From NCBI RefSeq assembly GCF_032464895.1, contig NZ_JAWDIC010000001.1, positions 434,001 through 498,000 of the forward strand: a stretch of 64,000 nucleotides of DNA, given 5' to 3'. Both the position numbers and the translations under genes were made by a program. Below the pieces are notes generated by a model. That model did no database searches and was not told where the DNA came from. It saw only the letters and a list, made by a program, of their open reading frames with translations. Positions 24,999 to 34,825 of the stretch are shown here, piece after piece; position 1 is the stretch's first letter; each line of letters starts with the position of its first letter. The DNA comes from Phycicoccus sp. M110.8. Its GTDB lineage: Bacteria; Actinomycetota; Actinomycetes; Actinomycetales; Dermatophilaceae.

Positions 24999-25895
24999 TC
25001 AGAGGTCGAACGGCACGCCCGTGAGCTCCTCGCTGACGGTCCACAGTCGACGGGCGAGGTCCGGGTCGGTCGCCAGCGAGCTGAGCTTCGCTGGGCCCAC
25101 CTTGCCGCGGACCTCGCCGGGCCCTTGGGGCCCGCTGTACGAGCCCGGGGCTGCTGCAGTCGCGGCATACAGGATCGCTTCGGCTCCGCCCTCGGATCCC
25201 GGGAGCACGAGGCGCATGAGGGGCGGTGCGAAGGTGCGTACGATCCACCGCGCACCCATGCCGTCGCGACTCGCGACGAGGTTGGTGACGGCCACCCCCG
25301 GGTGGGCCGCTGTCGACGTCAGTGGCGACCCCGCGGCCGTGGCCCGGCGGTGGAGCTCCAGGGCGAACAGGAGGTTGGCCAGCTTCGTGCGACCGTACGA
25401 GACCCTCGGGTCGTAGTTTTCCGGAGGGTTGCCGTCGACGACCCGGGCGTCACCCTGGTGGTGTGCCAGCGAGGCCACGGTCGTCACTCGCGGCGAGGGA
25501 GCCGCCAGCAGTGCGGGCAGCAGCCGGGCCGTCAGCGCGAAGTGCCCGAGATGGTTCGTCCCGAACTGGAGCTCGTACCCGTCCACGGTGGTCCGGCGCG
25601 TCGGGGGCGCCATCACGCCGGCGTTGTTCACGAGCAGGTCGACCGGGCCGTCGATCCGCGCTGCGAACTCGCGCACCGACTCCTGGGACGCCAGGTCCAG
25701 AGCTACGACGGCGGTGCTGCCGTTGATCCTTGCGGCGGCCGCGCGGCCCGCGTCGAGGTTGCGGACCGCGAGGATGACGTGAGCGCCGTGTTCGGCCAGG
25801 GTCCGGGCTTCCACGAACCCGATTCCGGAGTTGGCGCCGGTGACGATGGCGGTCGTACCGCTCAGGTCGGCGATCTCGGTGGGCTTCCAAGCCAT
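24999..25895 (-). CDS. Short-chain dehydrogenase/reductase (retinol-dehydrogenase-like)
   Basis: A 298-residue classical SDR. VTGANSGIGF is the cofactor-binding motif, NNAGVM the structural motif and YGRTKLANLLFALEL the active-site YxxxK region. The length and C-terminal extension resemble the WW-domain oxidoreductase/retinol dehydrogenase subgroup. The ATG at 25895 follows a CAGGAG ribosome-binding sequence. It lies downstream of cysM on the same strand, 160 bases away, and is probably separate. The substrate cannot be named. Confidence 0.9.
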   Translation of the reverse strand: MAWKPTEIADLSGTTAIVTGANSGIGFVEARTLAEHGAHVILAVRNLDAGRAAAARINGSTAVVALDLASQESVREFAARIDGPVDLLVNNAGVMAPPTRRTTVDGYELQFGTNHLGHFALTARLLPALLAAPSPRVTTVASLAHHQGDARVVDGNPPENYDPRVSYGRTKLANLLFALELHRRATAAGSPLTSTAAHPGVAVTNLVASRDGMGARWIVRTFAPPLMRLVLPGSEGGAEAILYAATAAAPGSYSGPQGPGEVRGKVGPAKLSSLATDPDLARRLWTVSEELTGVPFDL

Positions 25896-26055
25896 GGTCC
25901 ACTCCTGCGGGTCGTCGGCGCCCGCGCGTGATCGCCGGCCCCAGCAGCGTATGCCGGGCGGTGGTCAGGGCTCGTCGCCACCTCCCGAAGGCATGTGGTG
26001 TGGACCCGTTCACCACCACCGGCCTGCCCGCTCACGAGGCGTCGGTGGAGACGCT

Positions 26056-26970
26056 TCAGGCGGGGAACACGCCGCTGGAGAGGTAGCGGTCGCCGCGGTC
26101 GCAGACCACGAAGACGATCGTCGCCCCCTCGACCTCCTTGGCAACCTGCAGGGCGGTCCAGCACGCGCCGGCCGCGGAGATGCCGCCGAAGATGCCCTCC
26201 TCGCGGGCCAGCCGGCGGGCCATCTCCTCGGCGTCGGCCTGGGTGACCTCCACGGTCCGGTCCACCGCCGACGGGTCGAAGATCTTCGGCACGTACTCCG
26301 GTGGCCAGGCGCGGATCCCGGGGATCTTCGATCCCTCCGCGGGCTGCGCCCCGACGATCTGGACGCCGGGGTTGCGCGACTTCAGGAACCGCGAGACCCC
26401 GGTGATCGTGCCGGTCGTGCCCATCGCGGATACGAAGTGCGTGATCCGGCCCTCGGTCTGCTGCCACAGCTCTGGGCCGGTGCCCTGCTCGTGGGCGCGC
26501 GGGTTGTCCGGGTTGCCGAACTGGTCCAGGACCCGGCCGCGGCCCTCCCGCTCCATCCGCGTCACGACGTCGCGGGCCTCCTCCATGCCGCCCTCTGCCG
26601 AGGTGAGGACCAGCTCGGCTCCGTACGCCTTCATCGTCTGGATCCGCTCGGTGGAGGCGTCCTCGGGCATCACGATGACCAGCGGGTAGCCGCTGATCGC
26701 CGCCGCCATCGCCAAGCCGATCCCGGTGTTCCCGGACGTGGCTTCCAGCAGGGTGTCGCCGGGAGAGATCTCCCCTCGCGCCTCGGCGCCGCGGATCATG
26801 CTGATCGCCGGTCGGTCCTTCACCGAGCCGGCCGGGTTGTTCCCTTCCAGCTTGGCGAGCAGCACGTTGCCGCGGCGTTCGTTCTCCGGCCCCGGCAGGC
26901 GCTGCAGACGCACCAGCGGGGTACCGCCGATGACGTCCTCCATCGTGGGGTATGCCGGGGGGTTGCTCAC
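26056..26970 (-). CDS. cysM: Cysteine synthase B, PLP-dependent
   Basis: A 304-residue PLP enzyme that makes cysteine from an activated serine and a sulfur donor. It is close to E. coli CysM along its length: IGGTPLVRLQRLPGP, LEGNNPAGSVKDRPA with the PLP Lys, EATSGNTGIGLAMAAA, LDQFGNPDNPRAHEQGTGPE, SAMGTTGTITGVSRFL and CDRGDRYLSSGVF. CysM-type enzymes can use thiosulfate or protein thiocarboxylate donors. The CysO/Mec partner genes of mycobacterial CysM are absent here. The GTG at 26970 is supported by a TAGACT −10 element seven bases upstream. Confidence 0.96.
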   Translation of the reverse strand: MSNPPAYPTMEDVIGGTPLVRLQRLPGPENERRGNVLLAKLEGNNPAGSVKDRPAISMIRGAEARGEISPGDTLLEATSGNTGIGLAMAAAISGYPLVIVMPEDASTERIQTMKAYGAELVLTSAEGGMEEARDVVTRMEREGRGRVLDQFGNPDNPRAHEQGTGPELWQQTEGRITHFVSAMGTTGTITGVSRFLKSRNPGVQIVGAQPAEGSKIPGIRAWPPEYVPKIFDPSAVDRTVEVTQADAEEMARRLAREEGIFGGISAAGACWTALQVAKEVEGATIVFVVCDRGDRYLSSGVFPA

Positions 26971-26977
26971 CCGCCGG

Positions 26978-26983
26978 AGTCTA
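26978..26983 (-). promoter_or_regulatory. −10 element of a leaderless promoter (cysM)
   Basis: TAGACT on the minus strand lies seven bases before the GTG at 26970; no Shine-Dalgarno sequence intervenes. Confidence 0.55.
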
Positions 26984-27166
26984 TGGCGGCGGTCGCCCAA
27001 GACTCGCAGCGGCCTCATCGACCTCCACCCATCGCTCGAGCACGAGGAGGCCCGAGTGGACGACGTCGGTCCGGGAGGCGCTGTCGGTCGCGTCGTGGCC
27101 CCCGGTCGGCCTACTCCAACGCTTCGGCCTACTCCAACGCTCGCAATCGTGCGAGCACACGCGATC

Positions 27167-27406
27167 TCAGGGTTTGGAGTCGCCTCGAAGCCAGCGCGCG
27201 GCCCGGCCCCCGAAGCTCTCGGGCGCTGGCCGGGCTGGCGACGGGGGCGCCTGCGGACCAGGTCGACCACCCTGCTCGTAGTAGCGGAGGGTCTCGACCA
27301 CCTGGTCCAGGAAGTCGTCCACCTCGCGCTCGTCGTACCTACGGCGCAGCGAAGTCGGAGTGAAACTGCGGGTCATCACTTCGTGCGACGTGAGCATGGT
27401 CACCAT
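27167..27406 (-). CDS. Small DivIVA-domain protein
   Basis: A 79-residue protein. Residues ~4-45 match the DivIVA N-terminal lipid-binding domain (LTSHEVMTRSFTPTSLRRRY then DEREVDDFLDQVVETLRYYE); the rest is a Pro/Arg-rich tail without the usual long coiled coil. Full DivIVA/Wag31 proteins organise polar growth; such short versions may bind the same membrane or partner sites, which is an inference. The ATG at 27406 follows GGAGAA; an ATG at 27397 is the alternative start. Confidence 0.82.
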   Translation of the reverse strand: MVTMLTSHEVMTRSFTPTSLRRRYDEREVDDFLDQVVETLRYYEQGGRPGPQAPPSPARPAPESFGGRAARWLRGDSKP

Positions 27407-27479
27407 GATGACGCTTCTCCGATCCCCTGATCCCGGAACGGGTGGATTTGTCGGAGATGCGGTGCGCGGCCGCCCGTGT

Positions 27480-27890
27480 CTAGCGTCTCAGCGTGCCGCG
27501 CGTCTTCGGAGGCAGCTCCGAGTACGCGACAGCGAAAGCGAGCAGCGCAATGACGAGGTTGACGGGGCCGGCGATGTACCACTCGGCGTCCATCTGCCCG
27601 GCGAAGCCGAGGACGGCCCCGCCAAGCCCTCCCCAGGCAACCCACTTCGCCCCGGTGCTCCCGACCTCGAACGGCACCCGCTCGCGCAGGTAGCCGACTC
27701 GGATGAGGAGCACGACGGCGGCAACGACGGCCAGGACACCCACGCCGACGGCGAAGACGAGGGACCTTGCCGGAGGTGGACCGTCACTCCCGACCGCGCG
27801 CAGCACTGCGTAGAACTGGACAGCGGCGACCGCGACCATGATCGCCGTCGCTGCCCAGGCGGCGGCACGAGCGTGACTCCAAGCGACCAT
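27480..27890 (-). CDS. Four-helix membrane protein, unrecognised
   Basis: A 136-residue protein with four hydrophobic helices, polar ends and a PPPARSL loop after helix 1. The ATG at 27890 is preceded by GGGAGG at good spacing. The same frame stays open for 2.4 kb upstream, but that extension is the antisense of other genes and is not coding. No family or neighbour link suggests a role. Confidence 0.66.
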   Translation of the reverse strand: MVAWSHARAAAWAATAIMVAVAAVQFYAVLRAVGSDGPPPARSLVFAVGVGVLAVVAAVVLLIRVGYLRERVPFEVGSTGAKWVAWGGLGGAVLGFAGQMDAEWYIAGPVNLVIALLAFAVAYSELPPKTRGTLRR

Positions 27891-28042
27891 CAGGCCTCCC
27901 CCGACAGTGTCAGGGTGATCCCCTGCTGGCTTCGTCGGTAAGGACGGAAGTCCTTGACGGCATGGGGCACGTGCGGGAGTGAAGACCTGGAGGGGCAAGG
28001 AGCACGTCGCCGCGAGCCCGAAGCATGCGTGTCCGCTGCTTC

Positions 28043-29068
28043 TCAGCCTCTGACGGTGACGACGACCTTCCCGGAGGCAGAACCGCTCTCGACGAGGGCG
28101 TGCGCGTCCATCACGGTCGCCAGGTCGTAGCCGTCCGGGTGCAGGATCGGGCGCAGCTGCCCTGCCTCGGCGAGGGCTGCGGCCGCACGCAGGATCTCGC
28201 CGTGGTGCGCGCGCCCCACGCCGGTGAGCAGCGGCAGCAGGGTGAAGACGCCCGAGTAGGTCGCACCGCGGAAGCTGAGCGGCGCCAGGCTGTGGGTGCC
28301 CCACCCGAGGATGCTCACGACGTGCCCGGTGTAGCGGCGTACGGCTGCGAAGGAGGCGTCGAGGGTCGCGCCACCGAGGGTGTCGAAGATGACGTCGAAC
28401 CCCTCGCCGCCCGTGGCCTCCGCGACGTACTGCTCCACGGTGGTGGTGCGGTAGTCGATCGGCTCGGCGCCGAGCCGGCGGATGCGGTCGAGGTCGGCTC
28501 CGCTGCCCGTGGCATACACCGTGGCACCGCGCGCTGCCGCGAGCTGGACGGCGATGTGGCCGACTCCGCCGGCCCCTCCGTGGACGAGGACGGTCTGTCC
28601 CTCGTGCACGGCGGCCCGGTCGACGAGTCCCTCCCACGCGGTCACGACGGACAGCGGGAGTGCCGCGGCCTCCGCCATGGTGAGCGACGCGGGCTTGAGC
28701 GCGAGGAGCTCGGCGTCCACGGCGGCATACTCCGCCAGGGAGCCCTGGACGTCGCCCACTCCCCCGGTCAGTCCGAACACCTCGTCGCCCGCGCGGAAGG
28801 CCTCGACGCCCTCGCCGACCTCCTCGACGACGCCGGCCAGGTCGAGACCGAGCACGGCGGGTGGGCTGACGCGGGCATGTGCTGCACTGCCAGCGCGGAT
28901 CTTGGTGTCGAGCGGGTTGACCCCGCTGGCGGCCACGCGCACGACCACCGTGCCGGGGGACGCCGAGGGCCGGGCGAGGCTGCGAACGGTCAGCTGCGCG
29001 CCGAACTCCTCGAGCACTGCGGCGGCCATCGTCGCCGGGCTTGCGTTGATGTTCTGGGGGTCCGTCAT
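28043..29068 (-). CDS. NADPH:quinone oxidoreductase-like dehydrogenase
   Basis: A 341-residue medium-chain reductase of the zeta-crystallin type, lacking the zinc ligands. VRVAASGVNPLDTKIRAG and LGLDLAGVVEEVG form the catalytic domain, and VLVHGGAGGVGHIAVQLA is the NADPH-binding Rossmann motif. It reduces quinones or alpha,beta-unsaturated carbonyls with NADPH. The ATG at 29068 gives the standard length. Upstream on the same strand lie a broken LuxR regulator and an alpha/beta hydrolase, possibly once a regulated detoxification set. Confidence 0.93.
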   Translation of the reverse strand: MTDPQNINASPATMAAAVLEEFGAQLTVRSLARPSASPGTVVVRVAASGVNPLDTKIRAGSAAHARVSPPAVLGLDLAGVVEEVGEGVEAFRAGDEVFGLTGGVGDVQGSLAEYAAVDAELLALKPASLTMAEAAALPLSVVTAWEGLVDRAAVHEGQTVLVHGGAGGVGHIAVQLAAARGATVYATGSGADLDRIRRLGAEPIDYRTTTVEQYVAEATGGEGFDVIFDTLGGATLDASFAAVRRYTGHVVSILGWGTHSLAPLSFRGATYSGVFTLLPLLTGVGRAHHGEILRAAAALAEAGQLRPILHPDGYDLATVMDAHALVESGSASGKVVVTVRG

Positions 29069-29254
29069 GGTGGCTCCTGGTGGGGGATCGCGGGGTATGC
29101 CGTTCGGTGCGGCCGCTCCCCTCATGGTCCGGCGGCTCGAGGCGGCACAACATCAGTCGATCGACGGTCCTGGGGAGGGAGAACCGAGCCGCCGTCCGGC
29201 AGCGGGATCGCGGCCTCGGCAGCCGCGACGCCGTCCGACAGCGTCGTCGTGGCG

Positions 29255-32022
29255 TCAGTGGCCGCGCGCCGTGAGGGCGTCCCGCAGCGCGGCCCTGGAC
29301 GTGATCCCCAGCTTCGGGAAGACCCGGTAGAGATGGGCTCCGACGGTGCGGGGCGACAGGAACAGCTGCAGGCCGATCTCGCGGTTGCTCAGGCCGGTCG
29401 CGGCCAGGCGGGCGATCTGCAGCTCCTGGGGGGTGAGCTCGGTGGCCTGCTCGGCCCCGACCCGGCGGGTGGGGCCGGTTGCGGCCAGCATGGAGTCGGC
29501 CCGCTCGCACCACGGGGCAGCGCCGAGCAGCGAGAACCGCTGGCGGGCACGGCTCAGGATGGGACGAGCCTGCCGCATGGCACGGGCGCGTCTGAGGCGT
29601 TCCCCGTAGGCGAGCTCGAGCCGGCCGAGGTGGAACGGCCACCGCGTGGACGCCGGGTCCTCGAGGAGGGCGTCGAAGAGCTGCGGGTAGTCGGCGTCGT
29701 CGGCCGCGAGGGCTTGGGCTCCGCGCCAGAGGAAGTTGGACCGAGGCGACAGTGCCGGTATGCCGGCGTCGGCGGCGGCGCGCACGTGCAGTCGCGCGGC
29801 CTCGAGCTCGCCGCAGCGCACGGCGGCCTCGACAAGGTCCATGACCATCCTCGGCGCCTGCTGCCCATGGGGGGAAAAGTCCCGGCGGGGCTGATGGAGC
29901 CGTAGGCGTCGAATGCGTCCCGGTAGCGCGCCTGACCCAGGGCCGCCAGACCGTCCGCTTCAGCGGTGGAGGTGCGAACGGCCAGGGCGTTGCGTGGCAG
30001 GGCCCACTGTTGCGCACGGCTGCGGGCCTCGGCGAGGTGGGCGAGGTCCCCGCGCGCGGCGGCGAGCAGCATCCCGGGGAAGCGGGCACGCCACAACAGC
30101 ATCGCGAAGCCGCGCTCCTCGCAGAGGCGGACGGCCTCCTCGGCGTGCGCGGCAGCCTCGTCCCATGCCCCGGCGAAGAAGTGGTCCACGGCGAGCATGA
30201 GGAGTGCTCGCACCGACTGCGCCTCGGTGTCATCGAGGCGGCCGGCTTCGACGAGCCGCTCGAGAGGCCCGCGCGGCAGGTCACCGATGTACCACCGTGC
30301 CTGAGCGACCTGGACCACGCGCAGCGGGCTCGTCGCCTCGTCGAGGGACTCGACCATCCGGTCCAGCTCCCTCAGCATCTCCGGGGTGGACCGGACCGGG
30401 TCAGCGTACGTCGTGGTCGCCACCCGCACCGGTGCCGACAGGACGTCGCTGAAGCGTGCGACGACCGCGTCGAACGCGGTCCAGAGCTGCGGCCGGCCGC
30501 CGAAGGAGCACACCGCCATCAGGGTCAGCACGGCATTCTCGATGGCCCGGACGTCGGTCTCTCCGTCCGTCGCAGAGACGGATGCCTGGTTCAAGGCGCC
30601 CACGAGGATCCCGTGGGTGGTGTCGACGTCTCCCTCGTTGTTGAGCAGGCGGGAGGCCGCGGCGACCGCGACCTGCAGGGTCCCTGTGGCGTCGGGGTCT
30701 TCTGCGCGGGCGCGGTCCAGGAGCGCCGCCGCGCCGCTCAGCGTGCCGGTGACGTGGGCACCGACGAACACCGCCTGCGCGAGCCGTCGAGCCCGTTGCG
30801 CCGGTGCCGGGCTCAGCTCGGCGGCACGCAGCAGCAGGGCGCTGGCGCGCACGCCGTCACCGCGGTCCAGGGTCCTGGTGGCGAGATCCTCCAGGAGGCC
30901 GGCCACGGTCTCGTCGGGCGCCAGGGCGCCGTCGGCGCGGTGGAGCGACCGGACGTCGTCGTCCTCGGCCAGCTCGGCCAGGCGCCGGTGCGCGGACCGC
31001 CTCTCGTTGGCCGAGGCCAGGTCGACGACGGCGGCGCGGACCAGCGGATGGGCGAAGACAACCCGGTTCCCGCCGCGGTCAACCGTGACGAGGCCGCTGG
31101 ACTAGGCGGGCTCGAGGTCGGCCTCGGAGGCGGCGACCACTCGCATCAGGGCCGCCCCGGCCCCGTGGTCCAGGGCAGCGAGCAGGAGCAACCGCCGGGT
31201 CGGTGCCGGTAGTGCCGTCACCCGGTCGGCGAAGAGGCGGCGCAAGCGCACGGTGAGCGGCAGCGAGGCGGGCAGCGCGTCGGCTCCGGAGCGTTGGTCG
31301 GCGGTCAGTGCGCGCAGCAGCTCGAGGATGGCCAGGGGGTTGCCTCCGGCCTCGGCGACGATGCGGTGCCGGACCGCCGTGTGCAGGTCGGGGCGGGTCT
31401 CCCGGAGCAGGGCGGCAGCGGTCTCGTCGTCCAAGGGCGACACCCTGAGCTCGGGGATCGTGGAGCGGTCGAAGAAGCTCTCCTCGGTGTCACGCTGGGC
31501 CAGCAGCATGCCGGTTCGCGTGCCCTGCAGTCGACGCGCCACGAGGCTGAGGACGCCTGCCGTTGCGCGGTCCATCCAGTGGACGTCGTCGAGGACGAGC
31601 AGCACGGGGGCCGCCGCCGACAACTGTTGGAGCAGCGCCAGGATCGCGCTCGTGAGCAGGAGCCGCTCCGGGGGTGCGCCGGTGCGCAGGCCCAGCGCCG
31701 TCTCCAGGGCAGTGCGGTGCGGCGCGGACAGCGACGAGAGGTCCGCGGCATCGGCCATGAGCAGCTGGTGCAGTCCCGCGTAGCTGAGGTCGGCCTCGAA
31801 CTCGGCTCCGGCGACGTGGCGAACGAGCGCTCCGCGGTCCTGATCAGCCCGGCGGGCGGCGAGCGCCAGCAGTGCGGACTTGCCGATGCCTGCCTCACCG
31901 GTGACGACCAGAGCCGCGCCGTCGGTCGCAGCCTGCTCCAGGAAGGCGTCGACGACCGCCATCTCGGCCGAACGGCCGGCGAGCGGCGGCGAGGGAGGTG
32001 CGGCCTCACCGGGTGCGAGCAC
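29255..32022 (-). pseudogene. LuxR-family ATP-binding regulator, disrupted by a nonsense codon and a frameshift
   Basis: Read through, this is a ~920-residue STAND/LAL-type regulator: Walker A GEAGIGKSALLALAA and Walker B VLLVLDDVHWMD near the N-terminus (GTG at 32022), a long helical repeat region, and a C-terminal LuxR HTH (LTPQELQIARLAATGLSN then SPRTVGAHLYRVFPKLG). Two lesions break it. A TAG at 31102-31104 interrupts the frame after DLEPA, with clear homologous sequence continuing in the same frame (VFAHPLVRAAVVDLAS). At 29869-29874 a run of six C (coding strand) shifts the frame; seven C would restore PPHGQQAPRMVMDLVEAA. Two independent defects favour a true pseudogene over a single sequencing error. 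Confidence 0.85.
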
Positions 32023-32097
32023 CCGACCAGCGTGCCGCGTCCGCGGGCATCTGTGAAGCCGGCGGCCCACCAGCTGGCAGGCCGCCGGCGTGGCGGG

Positions 32098-32931
32098 TCA
32101 GGCCTTGATGAAGTCCAGCAGGGCGGGGTTCACGACCTCCGAATGGGTCCAGGCGATGTTGTGCGGACCTCCTGCGACGGTGACCACCTGCAGGTCGGCG
32201 ATCATGCCCGGCAGCCGGGCAGCCGTCGCCTCGTAGGGCAGGATGCGATCCGCGTCGCCGTGGATGAGCAGGGTCGGGACGTCGATCTTCCCGACGTCCT
32301 CCCGGAAGTCGGTCAGCCACGTGTCGACACACGCCCACGTGGCATACGGACCGGCTGCCAGCGCCATCGCGAACGCGGCCTGCCACGCGGGCTCGCTGAT
32401 CCGCGTCCCTCCGAGCACGTCGACGTTGAAGAAGTCGTCGAGGAACGCCTTGAAGTAGGCCGGGCGGTCCTCCACGATCGCCGCCTTGATCCCCTCGAAG
32501 ACCGACCCGTCGACGCCTTCAGGGTTGTCGTCGGTCTTGAGCAGGAACGGCGGCACGGAAGCCATCAGGACGGCCTTCGCGACGCGGTCGGAGCCGTGCG
32601 TGCCCAGGTACCGGGTCACCTCGCCGGTGCCCATGGAGAACCCGACGAGCACGACGTCGCGCAGGTCGAGGTGGTCCAGCAGCGCGGCGAGGTCGTTGGC
32701 GAAGGTGTCGTAGTCGAACCCGACCGTTGCGTTGCTCGACTTGCCGAAGCCGCGCCGGTCGTAGGAGACCACGCGGTAGCCGGCGTCGAGCAGGACGCGC
32801 GCCTGCTTGTCCCAGGAGCGCCCGTCGAGCGGGAACCCGTGGATGAGCACCACGGGTTGGCCGGTCCCGTGGTCCTCGTAGTAGAGCTCGATGGCGTGGT
32901 CGTTCTCGTGGCCGACGGTGACGGTGGGCAT
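32098..32931 (-). CDS. Alpha/beta hydrolase, arylesterase/non-heme haloperoxidase type
   Basis: A 277-residue hydrolase close to the cofactor-free haloperoxidase/perhydrolase group. VVLIHGFPLDGRSW holds the oxyanion hole, VLVGFSMGTGEVTRYLG the nucleophile Ser, LLIHGDADRILPYE the Asp and GGPHNIAWTH the His. Family members hydrolyse aryl esters or lactones and can form peracids. The ATG at 32931 follows AGGAGGTCCCC, a perfect ribosome-binding site. It precedes the broken LuxR regulator on the same strand. Confidence 0.94.
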   Translation of the reverse strand: MPTVTVGHENDHAIELYYEDHGTGQPVVLIHGFPLDGRSWDKQARVLLDAGYRVVSYDRRGFGKSSNATVGFDYDTFANDLAALLDHLDLRDVVLVGFSMGTGEVTRYLGTHGSDRVAKAVLMASVPPFLLKTDDNPEGVDGSVFEGIKAAIVEDRPAYFKAFLDDFFNVDVLGGTRISEPAWQAAFAMALAAGPYATWACVDTWLTDFREDVGKIDVPTLLIHGDADRILPYEATAARLPGMIADLQVVTVAGGPHNIAWTHSEVVNPALLDFIKA

Positions 32932-33170
32932 GGGGACCTCCTGGGGAGCGATGTCGGCGGCGAGTAGATGAACCCTCGCCGGGGTCCGGACAGGACGGGC
33001 ACCGACCGGTGCCGACCTGGACCTGCCTCCGACTGTGCAGCCGACCGGTGAAGGCGGTCATCAGTCACCTGACTGCATCGCGCGACTCCGACAGCGCGAC
33101 TCGGACAGCGCGGCTCCGACTGCGCGACGCCCACACGGGAAGGGGTGCGTCCTGTCTGCGAGTTGGGGAG

Positions 33171-33252
33171 TGCGCAAGGCGGGACTCGAACCCGCACGCC
33201 CGAAGGCACCAGATCCTAAGTCTGGCGCGTATACCTGTTTCGCCACTTGCGC
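33171..33252 (-). tRNA. tRNA-Leu (anticodon UAG)
   Basis: The minus strand folds as a type II tRNA. The acceptor pairs GCGCAAG with CTTGCGC and ends in discriminator A. The anticodon arm CCAGA/TCTGG encloses the loop CTTAGGA, giving anticodon UAG. A long variable arm (TGCCTTCGGGCGTG) and a T-loop with GGTTCGAGTCC follow. The CCA end is not encoded. It should read CUA and other CUN leucine codons. Confidence 0.97.
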
Positions 33253-33276
33253 GCGGTGTGGATTGTATGCGCGCGG

Positions 33277-33317
33277 CGCTGGGTCACTGATGCACTGAGC
33301 GCATCAGTGACCCAGCG
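33277..33317. terminator. Hairpin terminator of the rph–rdgB unit
   Basis: A perfect 17-bp stem (33277-33293 with 33301-33317, loop ACTGAGC) lies between the rdgB stop and the tRNA 5' end on the minus strand. Its core, GTCACTGAT with its complement, recurs in the hairpin at 36996-37025. Confidence 0.82.
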
Positions 33318-33395
33318 TGGCGCCACGACCGAGGGCCCGGCAACCGGCGACAAGCCAGGATGCCGGCCACCCGGGCGGGTATCGCCTCGCCGGGC

Positions 33396-34016
33396 TCAGC
33401 CCAGGAGCTCACGCAGGTGCGGCACCATCGCGCGGAACGCCTTGCCGCGGTGGGAGATCGCGTTCTTCTCCTCCGGGCTCAGCTCGGCCGCGGTGCGCGT
33501 GTCGCCCTCGACGACGAGCAGCGGGTCATAGCCGAACCCGTTGGCACCACGGGGCTCCCGGGCCAGCGTCCCGCGGAAGTGGCCCTCCGCCGACCGCAGC
33601 GTTCCGTCGGGCAGCGCCAGCACCGCCGCGCAGACGAAGCCAGCCGCACGGTGCTCATCCTTGACGTCGGCGAGCTGGTCGAGGAGCAGCTGCAGGTTGG
33701 CGAGGTCGTCGCCGTGCCGCCCAGCCCAGCGGGCCGAGAAGATGCCCGGCGCACCGCCGAGCACGTCGACCGCCAGGCCGGAGTCGTCCGCCAGCGCCGG
33801 CAGCCCGGTGTGCCGAGCCAGGGCGACCGCCTTGAGCCGCGCGTTTCCCTCGAACGTGACCTCGTCCTCGACCACGTCCGGCGCGCCCTCGAACTCCGAG
33901 GCACCGACGATCTCGAGCCCGAGCTCCTCGACCACGTCGGAAAGGATGTGCCGCAGCTCGACGACCTTGTGCTGGTTGCGGGTGGCGAGGACGACGCGGG
34001 TCACGGTCGCGCTCAC
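33396..34016 (-). CDS. rdgB: XTP/dITP pyrophosphatase (Ham1/RdgB)
   Basis: A 206-residue nucleotide-cleaning enzyme that hydrolyses ITP, dITP and XTP to monophosphates. [18 protein letters not shown] is the N-terminal substrate loop, [26 protein letters not shown] the metal-binding and active-site core, and GFGYDPLL with SHRGKAF the C-terminal motifs. The GTG at 34016 overlaps the rph stop (GTGA), and the start gives the family length. rph–rdgB is a conserved actinobacterial gene pair. Confidence 0.96.
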   Translation of the reverse strand: MSATVTRVVLATRNQHKVVELRHILSDVVEELGLEIVGASEFEGAPDVVEDEVTFEGNARLKAVALARHTGLPALADDSGLAVDVLGGAPGIFSARWAGRHGDDLANLQLLLDQLADVKDEHRAAGFVCAAVLALPDGTLRSAEGHFRGTLAREPRGANGFGYDPLLVVEGDTRTAAELSPEEKNAISHRGKAFRAMVPHLRELLG

Positions 34017-34780
34017 AGCTCGCGCGTGCGCGGCGTCGCGGCGAGTGCGGCCTGCTGGGCGGCCGTGAGCGCGGCGCACCCGGCCGTCGCCTTGTCGAGC
34101 AGCGCGTCGAGCATGGCCCGGTCGAAGGCGCCGTTCTCGGCGGTGCCCTGCACCTCCACGAACCGGCCGTCGCCCGTCATCACGACGTTCATGTCGGTCT
34201 CGGCGGTCGAGTCCTCCGGGTAGTCCAGGTCGATCACCGGCTGCCCGTTGACGATGCCGACCGACACGGCCGCGACCGACCCGGTCAGCGGCTTCGCGTC
34301 CTTGGCGATGAGCCCCTTGGCCCGCGCGTCTTCGATCGCGTCGACGAGGGCGACGTACGCACCGGTGATCGACGCCGTGCGCGTGCCGCCGTCGGCCTGC
34401 AGCACGTCGCAGTCGAGCACGATCGTGTTCTCCCCCAGCGCCTTCGTGTCGATGATCGCGCGCAGCGACCGGCCGACCAGGCGGCTGATCTCGTGGGTCC
34501 GCCCACCGACCTTGCCCTTGCGCGACTCACGGTCCGAGCGCGTGTTGGTCGAGCGCGGCAGCATCTCGTACTCCGCCGTCACCCAGCCGGTCCCCTTGCC
34601 CTTGAGCCAGCGCGGCACGCCCTCGGTGAAGGACGCCGCGCACAGCACGCGGGTGCGCCCGAACTCCACGAGCACGCTCCCCTCGGCGTGGTCGAGCCAG
34701 TTGCGGGTGATCCGCACCTCCCGGGTCTCGTCGGGGGTGCGCCCGTCGTGGCGGGCCTGCTGCGTGGTCGTGTCAGTCAC
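34013..34780 (-). CDS. rph: Ribonuclease PH
   Basis: A 255-residue phosphorolytic 3'-exoribonuclease that trims tRNA 3' ends. [75 protein letters not shown] and [20 protein letters not shown] cover the whole family pattern. The GTG start at 34780 has a TAGCCT −10 element seven bases upstream and no ribosome-binding sequence. It is divergent from nfo, and both promoters fit within the 45-bp gap. Confidence 0.97.
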   Translation of the reverse strand: MTDTTTQQARHDGRTPDETREVRITRNWLDHAEGSVLVEFGRTRVLCAASFTEGVPRWLKGKGTGWVTAEYEMLPRSTNTRSDRESRKGKVGGRTHEISRLVGRSLRAIIDTKALGENTIVLDCDVLQADGGTRTASITGAYVALVDAIEDARAKGLIAKDAKPLTGSVAAVSVGIVNGQPVIDLDYPEDSTAETDMNVVMTGDGRFVEVQGTAENGAFDRAMLDALLDKATAGCAALTAAQQAALAATPRTREL

Positions 34781-34787
34781 ACGGCCA

Positions 34788-34793
34788 AGGCTA
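34788..34793 (-). promoter_or_regulatory. −10 element of a leaderless promoter (rph)
   Basis: TAGCCT on the minus strand lies seven bases before the rph GTG. It faces the nfo −10 element at 34814-34819 on the other strand. Confidence 0.6.
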
Positions 34794-34813
34794 GCCGCGT
34801 CGGTGGGCCGCCC

Positions 34814-34819
34814 TAGGCT
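34814..34819 (+). promoter_or_regulatory. −10 element of a leaderless promoter (nfo)
   Basis: TAGGCT lies six bases before the ATG at 34826. Confidence 0.62.
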
Positions 34820-34825
34820 GGCCCC

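Noticed and set aside
27480-30284. A 934-codon open frame on the minus strand
   Set aside because: Only its last 136 codons, from a Shine-Dalgarno-supported ATG at 27890, look like protein. The rest is antisense or out-of-frame over the quinone oxidoreductase and the LuxR pseudogene.
33035-33298. Plus-strand frames running across the tRNA-Leu gene
   Set aside because: They are fortuitous open frames over a clear tRNA and its flanks.
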